A stretch of DNA of 64,000 bases from Anadara kagoshimensis (GCA_021292105.1 CM037865.1:66213630-66277629), one strand, 5' to 3'; shown: positions 37,315 to 49,713, counted from the stretch's first letter. The notes: generated from the sequence alone by a model not told the origin. Made by a program: numbers and translations.

Positions 37315-37515
37315 GTTTCCAGTTAAAATTTGAAATTCCTAAAAACTAAGGTTAACTCCTCATGCAAGATATTTCCTTAACTAAATTTGGTAAAATATAT
37401 TTGGTCCTTTGGGTATCTTTTCAGTATCTTGAAACAAAATTGGTTTCATAATTTTGGTCCAAGCACTACTGATGAGGAATTGTTTTCCGACACGGCCGTC
37501 TAATGCTGTAAAATA
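37315..37515 (-). mobile_element. Fragment of Penelope-like 5' region, minus
   Basis: Inverse complement of 42410-42600: shares GACGGCCGTGTCGGAAAACA (one or two differences), CTCATCAGTAGTGCTTGGAC, CCAAAGGACC and AATATATTTTACC. At 42.4 kb this block directly precedes Penelope coding sequence, so the fragment is probably the 5' leader of the same family. Confidence 0.65.
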
Positions 37516-37655
37516 AAAACTGGTATAATATCGGAACATTTATTGTTTAGTTTTTTTTGTTTGTTTTTCATTTCCTTCTGTTGTTAAAAGCCTAATTGGC
37601 GGTGACTACGTTTGATATCACATCCATTCAATGTATTTGACAATACTTGATGTTT

Positions 37656-37915
37656 ACATGTCTCGTTGTTCAGGATTGCCCTGGGTCAATTTGACGTCTA
37701 ATAGTTCCATGTTCCTTTAACTAAATTTTGATTACACGCTTACACACGTGGCGAATGAAGCTTGCTAAACAGGAGGTGCTTACCCTTCCGGGGCACCCGG
37801 CCTCACTTTCCTGGTAAAAGTTCACGCCTGAAACATAACTTGTCAGTTTTAAAGGTTTTACTTTGCTTCTGGATTGTGGTTCGGACATGGATTGGAATGT
37901 TTTGGGTTGTTTTTA
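37656..37915 (+). mobile_element. Penelope-like element tail between the lectin genes
   Basis: Good match from GTTCAGGATTGCCCTGG through GAGGTGCTTACCCTTCCGG to the GGATTGGAATGTTT end. Confidence 0.85.
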
Positions 37916-38024
37916 GTCAAAAAGAGGAGTAATTAAGTTAAATCCTTTTGCGTCTAAGATATGATACAAAGTAAGACAATATAAAATTAGAATATCCATA
38001 CAGTAGAGACCTATCTTACTCTCA

Positions 38025-38200
38025 AACTAACGACCAAAAGTCGTAAATCAGTGGCAGAGTATCGAAAATAAGGACAGCAAGGGACCAAAAAGATGTCCAA
38101 ATGTAGATAACAGTCGTTGAAAAAACTGTTGTGATATAGCTAACGAAGGGGCCAAGATGTACTGCCGATTCAGCACTTATTCACTGACTTAATCATTAAC
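38025..38200 (+). repeat. Interspersed repeat, copy 2 (pairs with 22790-22990)
   Basis: Same block order as copy 1, including GAAGGGGCCAAGATG and CCGATTCAGCACTTATTC. It lies directly upstream of LINE RT sequence. Confidence 0.65.
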
Positions 38201-38239
38201 TTTATATGGTCTGGGATTTACTTTGTGGCATGATTTACG

Positions 38240-40180
38240 ATTACTACATTATACAAAACAAAATAACATTCCCGGAATGATATTGCTGATTGACTTTGAA
38301 AAAGTATTTGACTCAGTTTCTTTGCGTTTCATAGATCAAATTTTACCATTTTTTAAAATTTTGGTAGTGGCATAAAAATTGGTTTAAAGTTCTTAACAGT
38401 GAAACAAACGCATTTATTATTCAAAATTGTATTTCATCACAACATTTAAGAATTACTCGAGGTTGTAGACAGGGGGCCCAATCTTACCTTACATTACTTT
38501 ACTGTGTGTAGAATGTTTTGGGTTGATGATACGAAAATAGAAATATATTCAAGGAATAGTTGTTGGTAATAATAAAAATACTTCAATATGCAGATGATAC
38601 TACTATACCTTTGGATGATGACTCTGAACAAACAGACTCTTAATCTCCTTGATCAATTTGCAAAATATTCTGGCTTAAAATCAAACATTGAAAAAACATG
38701 TTGTATTTTGATTTGGGCTGTTAAATTATGAAAGGATAAATTTTAAATAGAGCTCCATTTTTCCTGGTCCGATTCTTATTTTACTACACTTGGCATCCAT
38801 TACAGTACCAACCTCGAAGAAATAATATATCTTAATTTTAAAGAAAAGATAGCAAAATTATCAAAAATATAGAATCTTGGTCAAAGAGAAATATATCTTC
38901 TTTAGGAAAGATTTGACAAGTCAATTTTAATACCTAAATTAACTGATCTATTCATTATTTTCCCCTTACCAAGTCAACATATACTGCAAAATCTACAACA
39001 CATGCTATATGAATTAATATGAGGTAGCAAAATTGACAGGGTTTCTAGACAAAAAATGGTGTAATCATATAGAAATGGGGGATGTAAAATGATACACTTG
39101 AATGCTTTTATCAAATCTTTAAAATTGACCTGGTTCCGAAGATTTTTAAACAAATAGTTCTGCAAGGAAAGATATTTTGGTAGAGAGCAATTTAACAAAG
39201 AATCATGTTTTCATTTTAGTAATGTTTATTTCAATTTTTAATGTAAAATTGTGGAAATATCTTTCGGAAAGAAATGTATGGCATTTTGCTTGAATTCATT
39301 AATATTGTATCAAAGTCTTGTGATAATAATTTTATGTCCCATCCTTGTGGTACAATACAAATATTCTTATTTGATGAGAATGGAAATTTTTATGAATACA
39401 ACCAATTTTGTGCAATTTATGAGTTCTCTCCCTTGATAACAGAATTTTATGGTGTAAGAAATTCAATTTTGAAGTTATTTGAGAAACCTGGCTTTGTAAA
39501 AAATAAAACTAAATTGCTATACTCATATATTCATATATTCCTCAATGCATTTTTATTTTTTATCAAAAGAAAAAGGCACTTAGAGTAAATGATTTATTCA
39601 TAGATCAATGTAATTTCAAACCAAATCTGTTAAATGGGAAAATAATTTGAATTTTAATGGTCCTGAAACATTGTGGCAAAACGCTTATTATTTTACAGTA
39701 CAATTTTTATCAGATGTTAAGCTTAGATTGGTACAATTCCGTATTATTTATTAGAATTATTATCACTAATTATATCTTTATGGCTTAAAAGATTCGCAGC
39801 TATGTACATTTTGTCACACACTACCTGAAACCTGAAACATAATACATATATTGGGAATGTGATAAAGTAAAACATTTTTAGAATAGTATAAAAACATTGA
39901 TTATTTTAAATACAAACAACATAGACAAAATTATTATTGACAAAAACTGCATTTGCTGGCATCCATGATAAATCAGCTAATGTACTTAACTTAATTTTGT
40001 GTTTAGGCAAAAATCACATCTACAGAGTCCAAAGCTAGTTTGCTAAAGAGAAATTTATATCTTTAAATGACAAAAACAACTTTAATTTAAGATAGTCAAA
40101 ATTTAGTAATAGGTAGTGAATAAATGTATTTGATTTTAATAAGTTAATATGATTTATTGTGTATTAGGTGTATAATTGTT
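38240..40180 (+). pseudogene. LINE ORF2 remnant, plus strand
   Basis: Scattered RT motifs in shifting frames: LLIDFEKVFDSV near 38285, a TRGCRQG-like stretch near 38455, and LQYADDTTIPLDDDSEQ near 38590. The C-terminal part is open at 39274-39588 (MYGILLEFINIVSK..., DENGNFYEYNQFC, EFYGVRN), followed near 39800 by the LINE Cys/His zone. It is related to the minus-strand LINE at 24-28 kb, but many stops and frameshifts show that it is long dead. Confidence 0.82.
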
Positions 40181-40212
40181 TTGGGTTTGGTGTCTTTGTG
40201 TTTCTTACTTGT

Positions 40213-41593
40213 TAGAAGGCAATTATAACAGACATACACAGCAAATATTTTGTTGTCCCAGCTGATAAGGCTTCCAACAACATTATTCTCGTTTGTAAGA
40301 GATTCTACCTTGAATGTCTTATTAAGGAGCTTGGTTTAGATAGTATATCAAATAACCCTGCATATACTAGAACTAATTTTACCAAAGATGAAGTTCTTTC
40401 CAACCATAGGGGAGTTCTCGAGTCTTTCGGTATCAATCTTAAAGAGGAAGATCTTGATCTTCCTTACTTGTATTGGATTCCTAAACTCCATAAAAATCCA
40501 TACAAGGAAAGATATTAGCAGCTCATCTAAATGTACTACTAAATCATTATCGATAACTCTAACGCAAATTTTGACAATCGTCAAAGTTGGTCTTCAGTCT
40601 TTTTCAGAAAAAGTATATTCTACATCTGGAATCAACCAAATGTGGATTCTCAAAAATTCTAAAGAATTACTTGAACATCTCGCTTCTAATACTTTATCTC
40701 ATGTAAAAAGTATAAAAACATTTGATTTTTCTACACTATACACCACAATCCCTCATTCTAAATTGAAAGAACGTCTTAAAGAAATTATTCACTTGTCTTT
40801 CTTCTACAAAAACGGTAAGCCAAGATACAAATATCTGGTGCTGAACAAGGATTCTGGTTATTTTGTCAAGCACCATACGGATTCCAAACAAAAATATACT
40901 GAAGATACCATCAACAAAATGTTGGAGTTTTTGATAGATAACATATTTGTTGTGTTTGGTAATATAGTTTTTCAGCAAACAATCGGTATACCAATGGGTA
41001 CAAACTGTGCACCATTGCTTGCTGATTTGTTTCTTTATTCTTACGAAGCAGAATTTATGCAGAACCTTGTTAAATCTGGAGAGAAAACTGTCGCCAAATC
41101 ATTCAACTCAACATACAGATATATAGATGACGTTCTGTCTCTTAACAATCCTAAATTTGGAGACTATGTAAATGTCATCTATCCTAGTGAGCTTGAAATA
41201 AAAGACACGGCTGATTTCTCAAGTTCTGCTTCATATTTAGACTTATACCTGAATTATGACGCACAGGAAAGGCTACATTTGAAACTTTATGACAAACGTG
41301 ATGACTTCAATTTTTCTATTGTCAACTTTACTTTTTTATGCAGCAATATACCTGCTTCTCCTGCTTATGGTGTATTTGTTTCCCAATTAATACGCTATGG
41401 TAGAGCTTGTTCCCACTACGGGGACTTTGTACAACGAAGTAGGCTGCTTGCAAATAAATTATTGATTCAGGGATATTGCAAGCCTAGGCTTGTCAAGGCC
41501 CTCAAAAAGTTTGATGGCCGTCATCACAGTATTGTTGATAAGTTTGATGTCTCTGTGTCCAGGATTGCCCTGGGTATATTTGACGTCTCATAG
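40213..41593 (+). pseudogene. Penelope-like reverse transcriptase, 5'-truncated, one frameshift
   Basis: RT that copies element RNA at the target site. Upstream, the frame reads VVPADKASNNIILVCKRFY and LPYLYWIPKLHKNPYKE (40255-40512). A small deletion near 40517, where the decayed sister copy has RYIAGSSKCTT, shifts it into the long frame ending at 41593. The main frame holds FDFSTLYTTIPH (motif A), GIPMGTNCAPLLADLFLYSY (motif B), YRYIDDVLSLNN (catalytic YIDD) and LYDKRDDFNFSIVNF. It ends SVSRIALGIFDVS. The first ~43 residues of the open frame from the ATG at 40388 are out-of-frame reading and not real protein. The catalytic residues are intact, but the copy is incomplete. Confidence 0.85.
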
Positions 41594-41795
41594 TTCCATG
41601 TTCCTTTCACACAATTTTGATTACACACGTGGCGGGTGTAGCTAGCTAAACAGGAGGTGCTTACCCTTCCGGAGCACCCGGCCTCACTTCCCTGGTGGAA
41701 GTTCACGTGTCTAACCTAACTTGTCAGTTCCAAAGTTTTTACTTTGCTACTGGATTGTGATTCGGAAATGGATTAGTATGTTTGTTTTTAATTAG
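40213..41795 (+). mobile_element. Penelope-like retroelement with reverse transcriptase
   Basis: The longest well-kept copy of the family whose tails pepper the window. It is 5'-truncated at about 40213 (GGCAATTATAACAGACAT) and ends in the common GTATGTTTGTTTTT. It holds most of the RT-bearing protein and the 3' leader of ~200 bp after the stop. No GIY-YIG endonuclease motif follows the RT: the frame stops 50-60 residues after the last RT block. Confidence 0.85.
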
Positions 41796-42409
41796 CTATA
41801 AATCTGACAATGTATTGTTTGTAATGATAGATAAAGACACATTTTAAGACATAATTTCTTAGGTATATCATAGTAGTATGCACATGGTTTATATTTTATA
41901 TGTATCATTATATGTAGTCAAACTAGTCTATAAAACCATGCAAAGGAACCAGTTAATGTAGCCTTTATGGACAGGTGGTCTTTATATACAGGTTCAATAA
42001 TATGAATAAAAACAATTGGAATAAAATTCTACTGGCCTTTATAAGCAGGTGCTCCTTATATAAAGGTGAAATTAAGGCAGGTTGGACTGTACTATTAGAC
42101 TTGCACTTGGTATGTTATGTGGGTGTGGTATTATTGCAGTGAATTTGTATTGTATGTGTTTTCGTGATATGGGTCAGAATGTTGTACGTATTTTGAATTT
42201 TTTTTATAAAATATTGCAAAATTGTACAAATTATATATACATTAGTCTATACTGGAGACTGCCTTAATGTAATCAAATTACCATTTTTACTCAACAAACA
42301 ATTAACTTTTGTTTGGTGTTTTAAGACTTATTTTTTTATTTCAAAATTAAATCGCCACCAGTTTTCTACTCATTCAATAAATTACATATTATACCAGTTT
42401 TAATTTTAC

Positions 42410-45098
42410 AGCACTAGACGGCCGTTTCGGAACACAATTCCTCATCAGTAGTGCTTGGACCAAAATTATGAAACCTAAATTATTTTAATGATGTTGAAAA
42501 GCTACCCAAAGGACCAAAATATATTTTACCAAATTAAGCTAAGGAAATACTTTGCATGAGGGAGTATACCTTAGTTTTTGAGAAATTGAAAAAAACATTG
42601 CAGTGTTTGAACTTTAATATTTTGTTTACCTGCTCTTGTTCGTCTTCTTCCTATATTTATGGACCAACTGGACATGCAATAACTGGTGATCTTAATATAA
42701 TCGAGAACACCAAATTAAGATCTTTACTTTCCAAAGGTCCTAAATATAGAGAAGCTCATCATTTTACTTGGGGTCAGAATTTTAGAATTGTCATGGATTC
42801 CGTTGAAGACTACGCTAGACATTGTTAGATCTTTCGTTAAAACGAGGAATGCCAATTTTAAAGGGTTTATGAGTACTAAACCATCTTCTGTACTGAGGGA
42901 CCCAGAATGTTTGGCAATTATAACAGACATAAAAAACAAATATGATGTTGTCCCAGCTGTCAAGGCTTCCAGCAACATTATTCTTGTTTGTAAGAGACTC
43001 TACCGTGAATGTCTTATTAATAGACATTTCCAATTAAGAGGGAGACGGACTTCAGAGACCGAAACCGAGACGGACTTCATTATTTTAGGGGCGATCTCAG
43101 AAGTTGATATGTTAACATACAACAAAATATATATATGAAAAAAAATGTTTATTCATAAACAGTTTATAGAATATAGGATTATCTGAATAGTCGCTGTCTA
43201 CAGACAGCTAATGAAGCACAAATTTCTACGATTGACGAAATATACCAACGGGGATGACGCCACAGACTACCTATTGCCTGATACATTTTCATCTCCCGTA
43301 TTTTATGCTCAGCTTTTACACGATATGTACAGTGAAACCTCCCTAAACCGGACACTTTCTAAACCGGACACCTCTCTATTCCGGCCAAATATTTGGTCCC
43401 GAATTAATCCTTCTTTATTTCAACTAAAATAAACCTCTCTAAACCGGACACTGTCTTTTTGAATTTTGAAAATTTTGTTTTTTTTAATAACTTGTTTTTC
43501 TTTTTTAAATTAGATTAGTTTCAAACAGATTTATGAAAATATCTAATTAAGTACACTTTGAAATTATCAGTTATTTAGTCTTTTTTATTCTTATTTAAAA
43601 TAATTGGTATTTAATATAATTACTCATGTATTTATTTTTTAAATATGGTATATCAGATAATCCTGCATATACTAGAACTAATTTTACCAAAGATGAAGTT
43701 CTTTCTAACCATAGGGGAGTTCTTGGTTCTTTTGGCATCAATCTTAAAGAGGAAGAACTTGACCTTTCTTACTTGTATTGAATTCCTAAACTCCATAAAA
43801 ATCCATACAAGGAAAGATATATTGCAGGCTCATCTAAATGTACTACTAAATCATTATCTGTAACTCCAACACAAATTTTAACAGTCGTCTAAGAAAGTCT
43901 TCAGTCGTATTCAGAAAAAGTATATTCTACATTTGGCATCAACCAAATGTAGATTTTTAAAAATTCTAAAGAATTACTTGAACATCTTGCTTCTAATACA
44001 TTATCTCATGTAAAAAGTATAAAAAGATTTGATTGTGTACACTATACACCACTATCCCTCATTCTAAATTGAAAGATGGTTTTAAAGAAATTATTCACAT
44101 TTCACTCTTTTACAAAACGGTAAGCCAAGATACAAATATCTGGTGTTGAACAAGGATTCTGGTTATTTTGTCAAGCATCATACGGATCCCAAACAAAAAA
44201 TACTGAAGATACCATCAACAACATTTTGGATTTTGTGATAGAAAACATATTTGTTGTGTTTTATAATATAATTTTCCAACAAAAAATCGGTATACCAAGG
44301 GCGTAAACTGCGCACCATTGCTTGCTGATTTGTTTCTTTATTCTTATGAAGCCGAATTTATTCAGATCCTAGTTAAATATGTAGAGAAGAGTGTCGCCAA
44401 ATCATTCAACTCATCATACAGATATATAGATGACGTTCTGTCTCTGAACAATCCTTAATTTGGAGACTATGTGAATGCCATCTATCCTAATGAGCTTAAA
44501 ATAAAAGATACGACTGATTCCTATAGTTCTGCTTCATATTTAGACTTCAACCTGGATTATGATGCCCACAAAAGGCAACGTTTGAAACTTTATGACAAAG
44601 TGAAGACTTCATTTTTTCTGTTGTCAACTATCTTTGCAGCAATATACCTGCTTCTCCTTCTAATGTTGTATTTGTTTCTAATTTATACGCTATGGTAGAG
44701 CTTGTTCCCACTATGGGGGCTTTGTGCAACGAAGCAGGCTACTTGCAAATAAATTGTTGACTCAGGGATATTGCAAGCCTAGGCTTATGAAGGCCCTCAA
44801 AAATTATTTTTACATTACAGTATTGTTGATAAGTTTGATATGTCTGTGTGTGTCTGTGTCCAGGATTGCCTTGGATATTTTTGACGTCCCATAGTTCCAT
44901 GTTCCTTTTACATAATTTAGATTACACACGTGGCGGGTGTAGCTAGCTTAACAGGAAGCGCTTACCCTTCCGAAACACCCGGCCTTACTTCCCTGGTGGA
45001 AGTTTACGTGTCTAACCTAACTTGTCAGTTCCAATGTTTTACTTTGCTTTTGGATTGTGATTCGGATATAGATTAGTATGTTTGTTTTTTGATTATCT
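42410..45098 (+). mobile_element. Penelope-like retroelement, longer but decayed, split by an insert
   Basis: Carries the 5' region missing from the previous copy: CACTAGACGGCCGTTTCGGA, then GHAITGDLNIIENTKLRSLLS and KGPKYREAHHFTWGQNF (42670-42780), DSVEDYARH, and a block ending LVCKRLYRECLI (43020). It is then interrupted at 43027-43640 and resumes at 43645 with NPAYTRTNFTKDEVLSNHRG. Several stops and frameshifts follow (43780, 43892, 43951, 44290, 44457). The usual tail ends at ~45098. It is a dead copy, useful for reconstructing domain order. Confidence 0.82.
43027..43640. mobile_element. Insert with AACCGGACAC repeats, possibly pogo/Tigger-like
   Basis: Separates adjacent codons of the Penelope copy, compared with the intact copy near 40322. 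It contains ACAGTGAAACCTCCCTAAAC followed by two further AAACCGGACAC words (43330-43450), which resemble the terminal repeats of pogo/Tigger-type DNA transposons. No transposase was seen, and neither the exact edges nor a target duplication could be fixed. Confidence 0.5.
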
Positions 45099-45862
45099 TA
45101 CACTGCCAATTTCCGGTAAAATAATATTTCGTTATGCAAGTTTAATGGATATTGATTAGTTATAATTGGTCAGGCTTATCCATTTTATTGACCTACAATT
45201 GTACCAAATACACACCTGAAAACATTGATTTGTCAATGTTTATGTACATGGAGTGAATTATCATATAATAGGTTTCTGTGTTTTTATCTCCAGTGAATCA
45301 AAAGACCCAAAACCTTTTGTTTATCGTTATCGATTAAAGTTCTGGTAAATCAATTAATCAATTGCCAAAATCTAAACATCAAGTGTTGTCAAATACAGTT
45401 TTGAATTCATTAAAATAAAAATTACAACAATGTAATATTTGTTTTATACAAAATCAAATATGCTTTTTTGTTTATACACGTCATTGATTTGTTTCTTTTC
45501 AATTTAAAACTGAAATTTGTGTTATATCAAGCGTCATTACCACCAATTAGGATTTTAACGACAGTAGGAAATAGAAAAAAGAAGTATATCAAACAGTATG
45601 AACATTGTTTAGAAATACATAGTTTTATGTACATTGGACTATATTCTGTTTTTGTCGTCTTGGCTGTTGTAAAACAGGTATTAGAAAATGAATATTTAAT
45701 ATTTTAACTACACTCGTCAATGGAAATTTCATTCTTTGCTTATGAAAACTTAGTTTTTTTAATTAAAAGTTGATAGGGGAACTGAAGCATATACAGTGAT
45801 TTAATTGTGTTGTGCTTCAGTAGATAATTGATTGAGTGTTTAAAAACAAATAGACATTGGGC

Positions 45863-45870
45863 TATATAAA
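45863..45870 (+). promoter_or_regulatory. TATA box candidate of the right lectin gene
   Basis: TATATAAA within GGGCTATATAAATG, 89 bp upstream of the exon-1 ATG. The left gene has GGGCTTTATTAAATG at the matching place, a weaker version. Confidence 0.4.
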
Positions 45871-45958
45871 TGACAACATTGCTCCATGTCCAAATAAAAG
45901 ATATTTAGAAGAAGAAGCGTCTTGGTTTTACTGTAAACGTTGTAACAGGATATTTAAA

Positions 45959-46257
45959 ATGTTTTTTCGTTTAACTTTCTTTTTAGTATTTGTTAATAAT
46001 ATTTTTAGTTTAAGTTTGGCATTTTCAGAAAACGTTTCATTTCGTGACAAAATCTTTAACACATTCAAACTTCAGAGTTTTTGGATGCCAAATATCTTTA
46101 GACAATTGTTCACAATTATGCGAGGACTTTTATCTTTGTGTGTCATTTTTCTACAAGGATGGATGCGATATATGTCAGCTACATTCGGTTACATTTACAG
46201 ATTCTACAGCAGGTCTATCTCAGACGGGATGGAAATATTACTCTGTGAATAAAACGG
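45959..46257 (+). CDS. Right lectin copy, exon 1 (frameshifted)
   Basis: The signal-peptide frame runs from 45959. After the 2-bp loss the cysteine-rich frame continues as FGCQISLDNCSQLCED through GWKYYSVNKTG. Donor CGG|GTAAGA as in the left gene. Confidence 0.7.
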
Positions 46258-47971
46258 GTAAGAAATAGCATTTACAATTTAAGTATAAAGTTCTATCTCT
46301 TGTTAATTAAGTTTATTATTGGAGGCCGAATTCTCAACTGTTCAGGTTGTTTGGTTAACGATATTAATAAATAATGTTTATATATTAATATATATCTTAA
46401 AGAGTATCTGTAACGATTTTTGTTTGATTTCATGTTTGTGTTAAATACCATTTTAATATTACAATATCGAAAACTGCATCAAAATTGATGACCAAATAAA
46501 AAAGTTAAATCTGTTGAAATCTAAACTTCAACGCCATCGTGTCGTAAACTAGAAGAGTTGTGTTTCTCCCTGTTGTAGTAAATATAATATTTTAGAATTT
46601 TCATACAAATTACTTTATTCATTAGATTATTTTCTATTCCTATTCACTTAAATTACAGAAATAATTAAATAATGAGACATTATTACTTTAAATAGCAGAA
46701 AAGAAAGGCCTTATCATCAGAAATGAGAGTGAATAATGATACTTCGAAAATGCTGAGTCAGGAAAATTTAGTCAATGGAAACATTTCAAAATTAAAAACA
46801 TATTGAACTATTGAGACAAAATTATGACTGGGGTGAAAAAAATCATGAAATTCCAAAGCATTTTACTTGAACAGAGAAAGTGGTTGAGGACCACCGACCT
46901 TGAAAATACGTCCCTCAGAAATTATGTGCGCATTCAAATAACACTGAAAGAATTTTGAAAATCGAAACGATATTAAAAAAGATGAATTAAATTTTGTGGA
47001 AAACGTCTAAAGTTATCAATTGAAGGTATTAAAATTCCATTGTGAACTATTTGTATGTGTTGAAATCGTGTTTATTGTATTTTTTATGCTTGAAATTTTT
47101 CATAAATTTGATTTGTTTAACTAATACAAATTATGTAGTTTGTAGTTTATTCCTTGTCACTAATTTATCAAAATCATTACAGTTATATTAAGCTGGTACT
47201 TATAATAAAACCACAAGAGCGCGAGACAGAGACAACCTTGTTAGTGACTATTTTGCTGTTCAGCTGTAATTTTTTAAATCCAGAAACAGACGACTCCGAT
47301 GAAGAAACTAAGCGGAGACCAGAATTTCTGAATGGTATCCTAGACGTATCCAAAACAATGCGATGAGAATTATTGATCAAATATACGAAAATTAATTTAC
47401 ACTTGTTAAAAGCTAAAAAAATTGATATTTTAGAATGATACGGACATCCTACAATGATTGCAACCAAACTTTAAAACGTGACACTGGCTTCGTTCACACA
47501 AATGCAGATTTTTCTTAGTTAACTTATTGAGAAATGTTCAACAAATAAAGCTAATAATTACCAACAAAATAATTGTGATTTTGACAATTTGCAGTCTGAA
47601 AAATAACGCAAATTTCCACATTACAAAGGTCATATTTTCCCGATCAAAAAGACAATTTATAAATACACCTTGGGTTCAGTATGTAACCAAGAGACAAGTG
47701 TAAACTAGAAATGATAAAGGTAAATGTTTTTAATAAGTTTATAAAAATTCGGTCTTTAGAAAAGTTTGCAATACTAATGAATCGAACATCAAAATTATCT
47801 TTTCATAATCATTTTACTTACGTGTAATTTTTAATTAAAGACTACATCAAACGGTACAGGTAGTATATTACCTAACAGGTGTAATTAAATGACTTGATAC
47901 AAACACCTGCCAATCATTTTTGTTAATTGTAAGAACAAATCAGGTTCATTAAGGGTACTAGTTTCAATAAA

Positions 47972-48150
47972 AACCATATACTAATTCATGTCAGAATCAC
48001 AATCTATAAACAAAGTAAAAACTTAGAATCTAACAAATTAGGTTACGCACGTGAACTTCCACCAGGGAAGTGAGGCCAATGTTTCGTAAGGGTAAGCACC
48101 TGCTGTTTAGCTAGCTACACCCGCCGAGTGTTGAATCAAAATTGGAATGT
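47972..48150 (-). mobile_element. Penelope-like element tail
   Basis: AAACCATATACTAATTCATG, TAGGTTACGCACGTGAACTT, GTAAGCACCTGCTGTTTAGC and TAGCTACACCCGCC. It is only in the right arm. Confidence 0.82.
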
Positions 48151-48492
48151 CTACTTAAACGTTTAATCAGAGTCGACTAAAATTAATCTCTTTTTATTGG
48201 TATAGGTGTCATTCGGGTGTAAATTCATTTATCGAGAAATAGTAAAATATATTAGTAATGTAGATGAATAATATTCTGTGGGGTTTTTACTTAAGTGGCG
48301 TCACGTCATGGAATCCCTAAAACAGACCTTTTCGATTTGTATAACAGAAGGTGTATTAGAAATTTGCCGATATGGTCCTTATTTCAGCGTTGGTTTTTAT
48401 AACATATTCGCTTTAAGTCATACTTCAGTATAAAGTATAATGTATTATGCATGTCAAAATCAAACATCTTCATACAGGTACCCTTTTATATA

Positions 48493-48493
<1 letters not shown>

Positions 48494-48523
<30 letters not shown>
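48494..48523. repeat. Poly-A tract, 30 bp
   Basis: Uninterrupted A run followed by AAAC-type words. Confidence 0.95.
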
Positions 48524-48524
<1 letters not shown>

Positions 48525-49177
48525 AAACAAGAAAGAAAAGGTAATAAATAGAAAGTATCAAAAATAGATAAAAAAACAATACAACAGATCGAGCAAACGA
48601 AAAATGAAATATAATGCCTGTGTATTTCAACTATCCTTGATTATATATAGATGGACACACTGATGAGGACATTTTATCGTATTTAATGATAATATAGTGT
48701 CTAGTGGTTTGGGTAGCAACCACATAAATTTATAAAAGGTTTATTTTCCAGATGATTAAAACCGACATTCTGACTTGTAAATGCCAGATACCTATGTAGA
48801 TGTTAAGGGTGTACAGACCTTTATTTTTTAATCCGTACCGGTAAGCTCCATAAAAACAGTCGTATAACAATTGTTAACCTCTTAGGTCGTTGATACTCTG
48901 TATTTTAACAAAAACTTTGTGAAGAGCAATGTTATTGACATCGAAACCCATGATCTACCATCACCTGCCACCTATATTAACTTTTATTTTTGCGCATGTT
49001 TTGTGTGATATAAAGGATCATGATAGAATTACTTTTGGCCAGAACCGGTAGTAATTTATGTTGGAATTAGTTAAATATGAATTTTGTAAATGTAGAAAGT
49101 TAAGACAAATGTTTTATCGATCTGTTGAGGAGAATTAAATATGGATAAGAAACTTCATAGTTTGATCATAATCAAAC

Positions 49178-49420
49178 ACTAACATACCGATCTATATTCA
49201 AACAACAATCCAAAAATAAAAGTAAAAATTTTGAAAACTGACAAATTAAGCTAAACTCGTGAACTTCCACCAAGGGAGTGAGACCGGGTGCTCCGGGAGG
49301 GTAAACATATAACATTTAGGTATCTTCATACGCTACGTAATAAAACAAAATTAAAAGTGGAAGTAAAATGGGCCTACGAGCTAATATATATATCAAGGAT
49401 AGTTGAAATACACAAGCATT
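49178..49420 (-). mobile_element. Penelope-like tail, diverged, shared with the left arm
   Basis: AACATACCGATCTATATTCA, TTAAGCTAAACTCGTGAACT, GGGAGTGAGACCGGGTGCTC. Position and orientation match 35725-35955 of the left arm; the flanking CTCCTCAATACTGAACACAT is also shared. Confidence 0.75.
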
Positions 49421-49713
49421 ATATCTATCAACTATCTGAGAATTTTGTTTCGTTTTTTCTCATTAGCTGTTTTATTCTTAGGACGAGTTCTAGTATTTTT
49501 CTCCTCAATACTGAACACATAGATGAATTCATCTAATTGATTAAAATGAAATTATCAATATACCCATGTAGACTCAAAATCGAGATAACAAACATCTCTA
49601 AAATTTCAGGTTACTAGTAAGTATATTATAGTGAAAGTCTTTTATTATCCTTCTGAATGTACAATTAGTACTATTATGATATACTTTATAGATGTATGAA
49701 TTTTTTTTGCTAG

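Larger units (their letters stand above)
46258..49713 (+). other. Intron 1 of the right lectin copy, enlarged by repeats
   Basis: 3.46 kb against 1.24 kb in the left gene. It contains Penelope tails at 47972-48150 and 49178-49420 and a poly-A run. An acidic open stretch near 47283-47366 follows an AG preceded by pyrimidines, but it has no recognisable identity. Confidence 0.6.

Noticed and set aside
47154-47467. Overlapping opposite-strand frames in intron 1
   Set aside because: Both open by chance over the same bases; only the short acidic part is kept as a weak observation.
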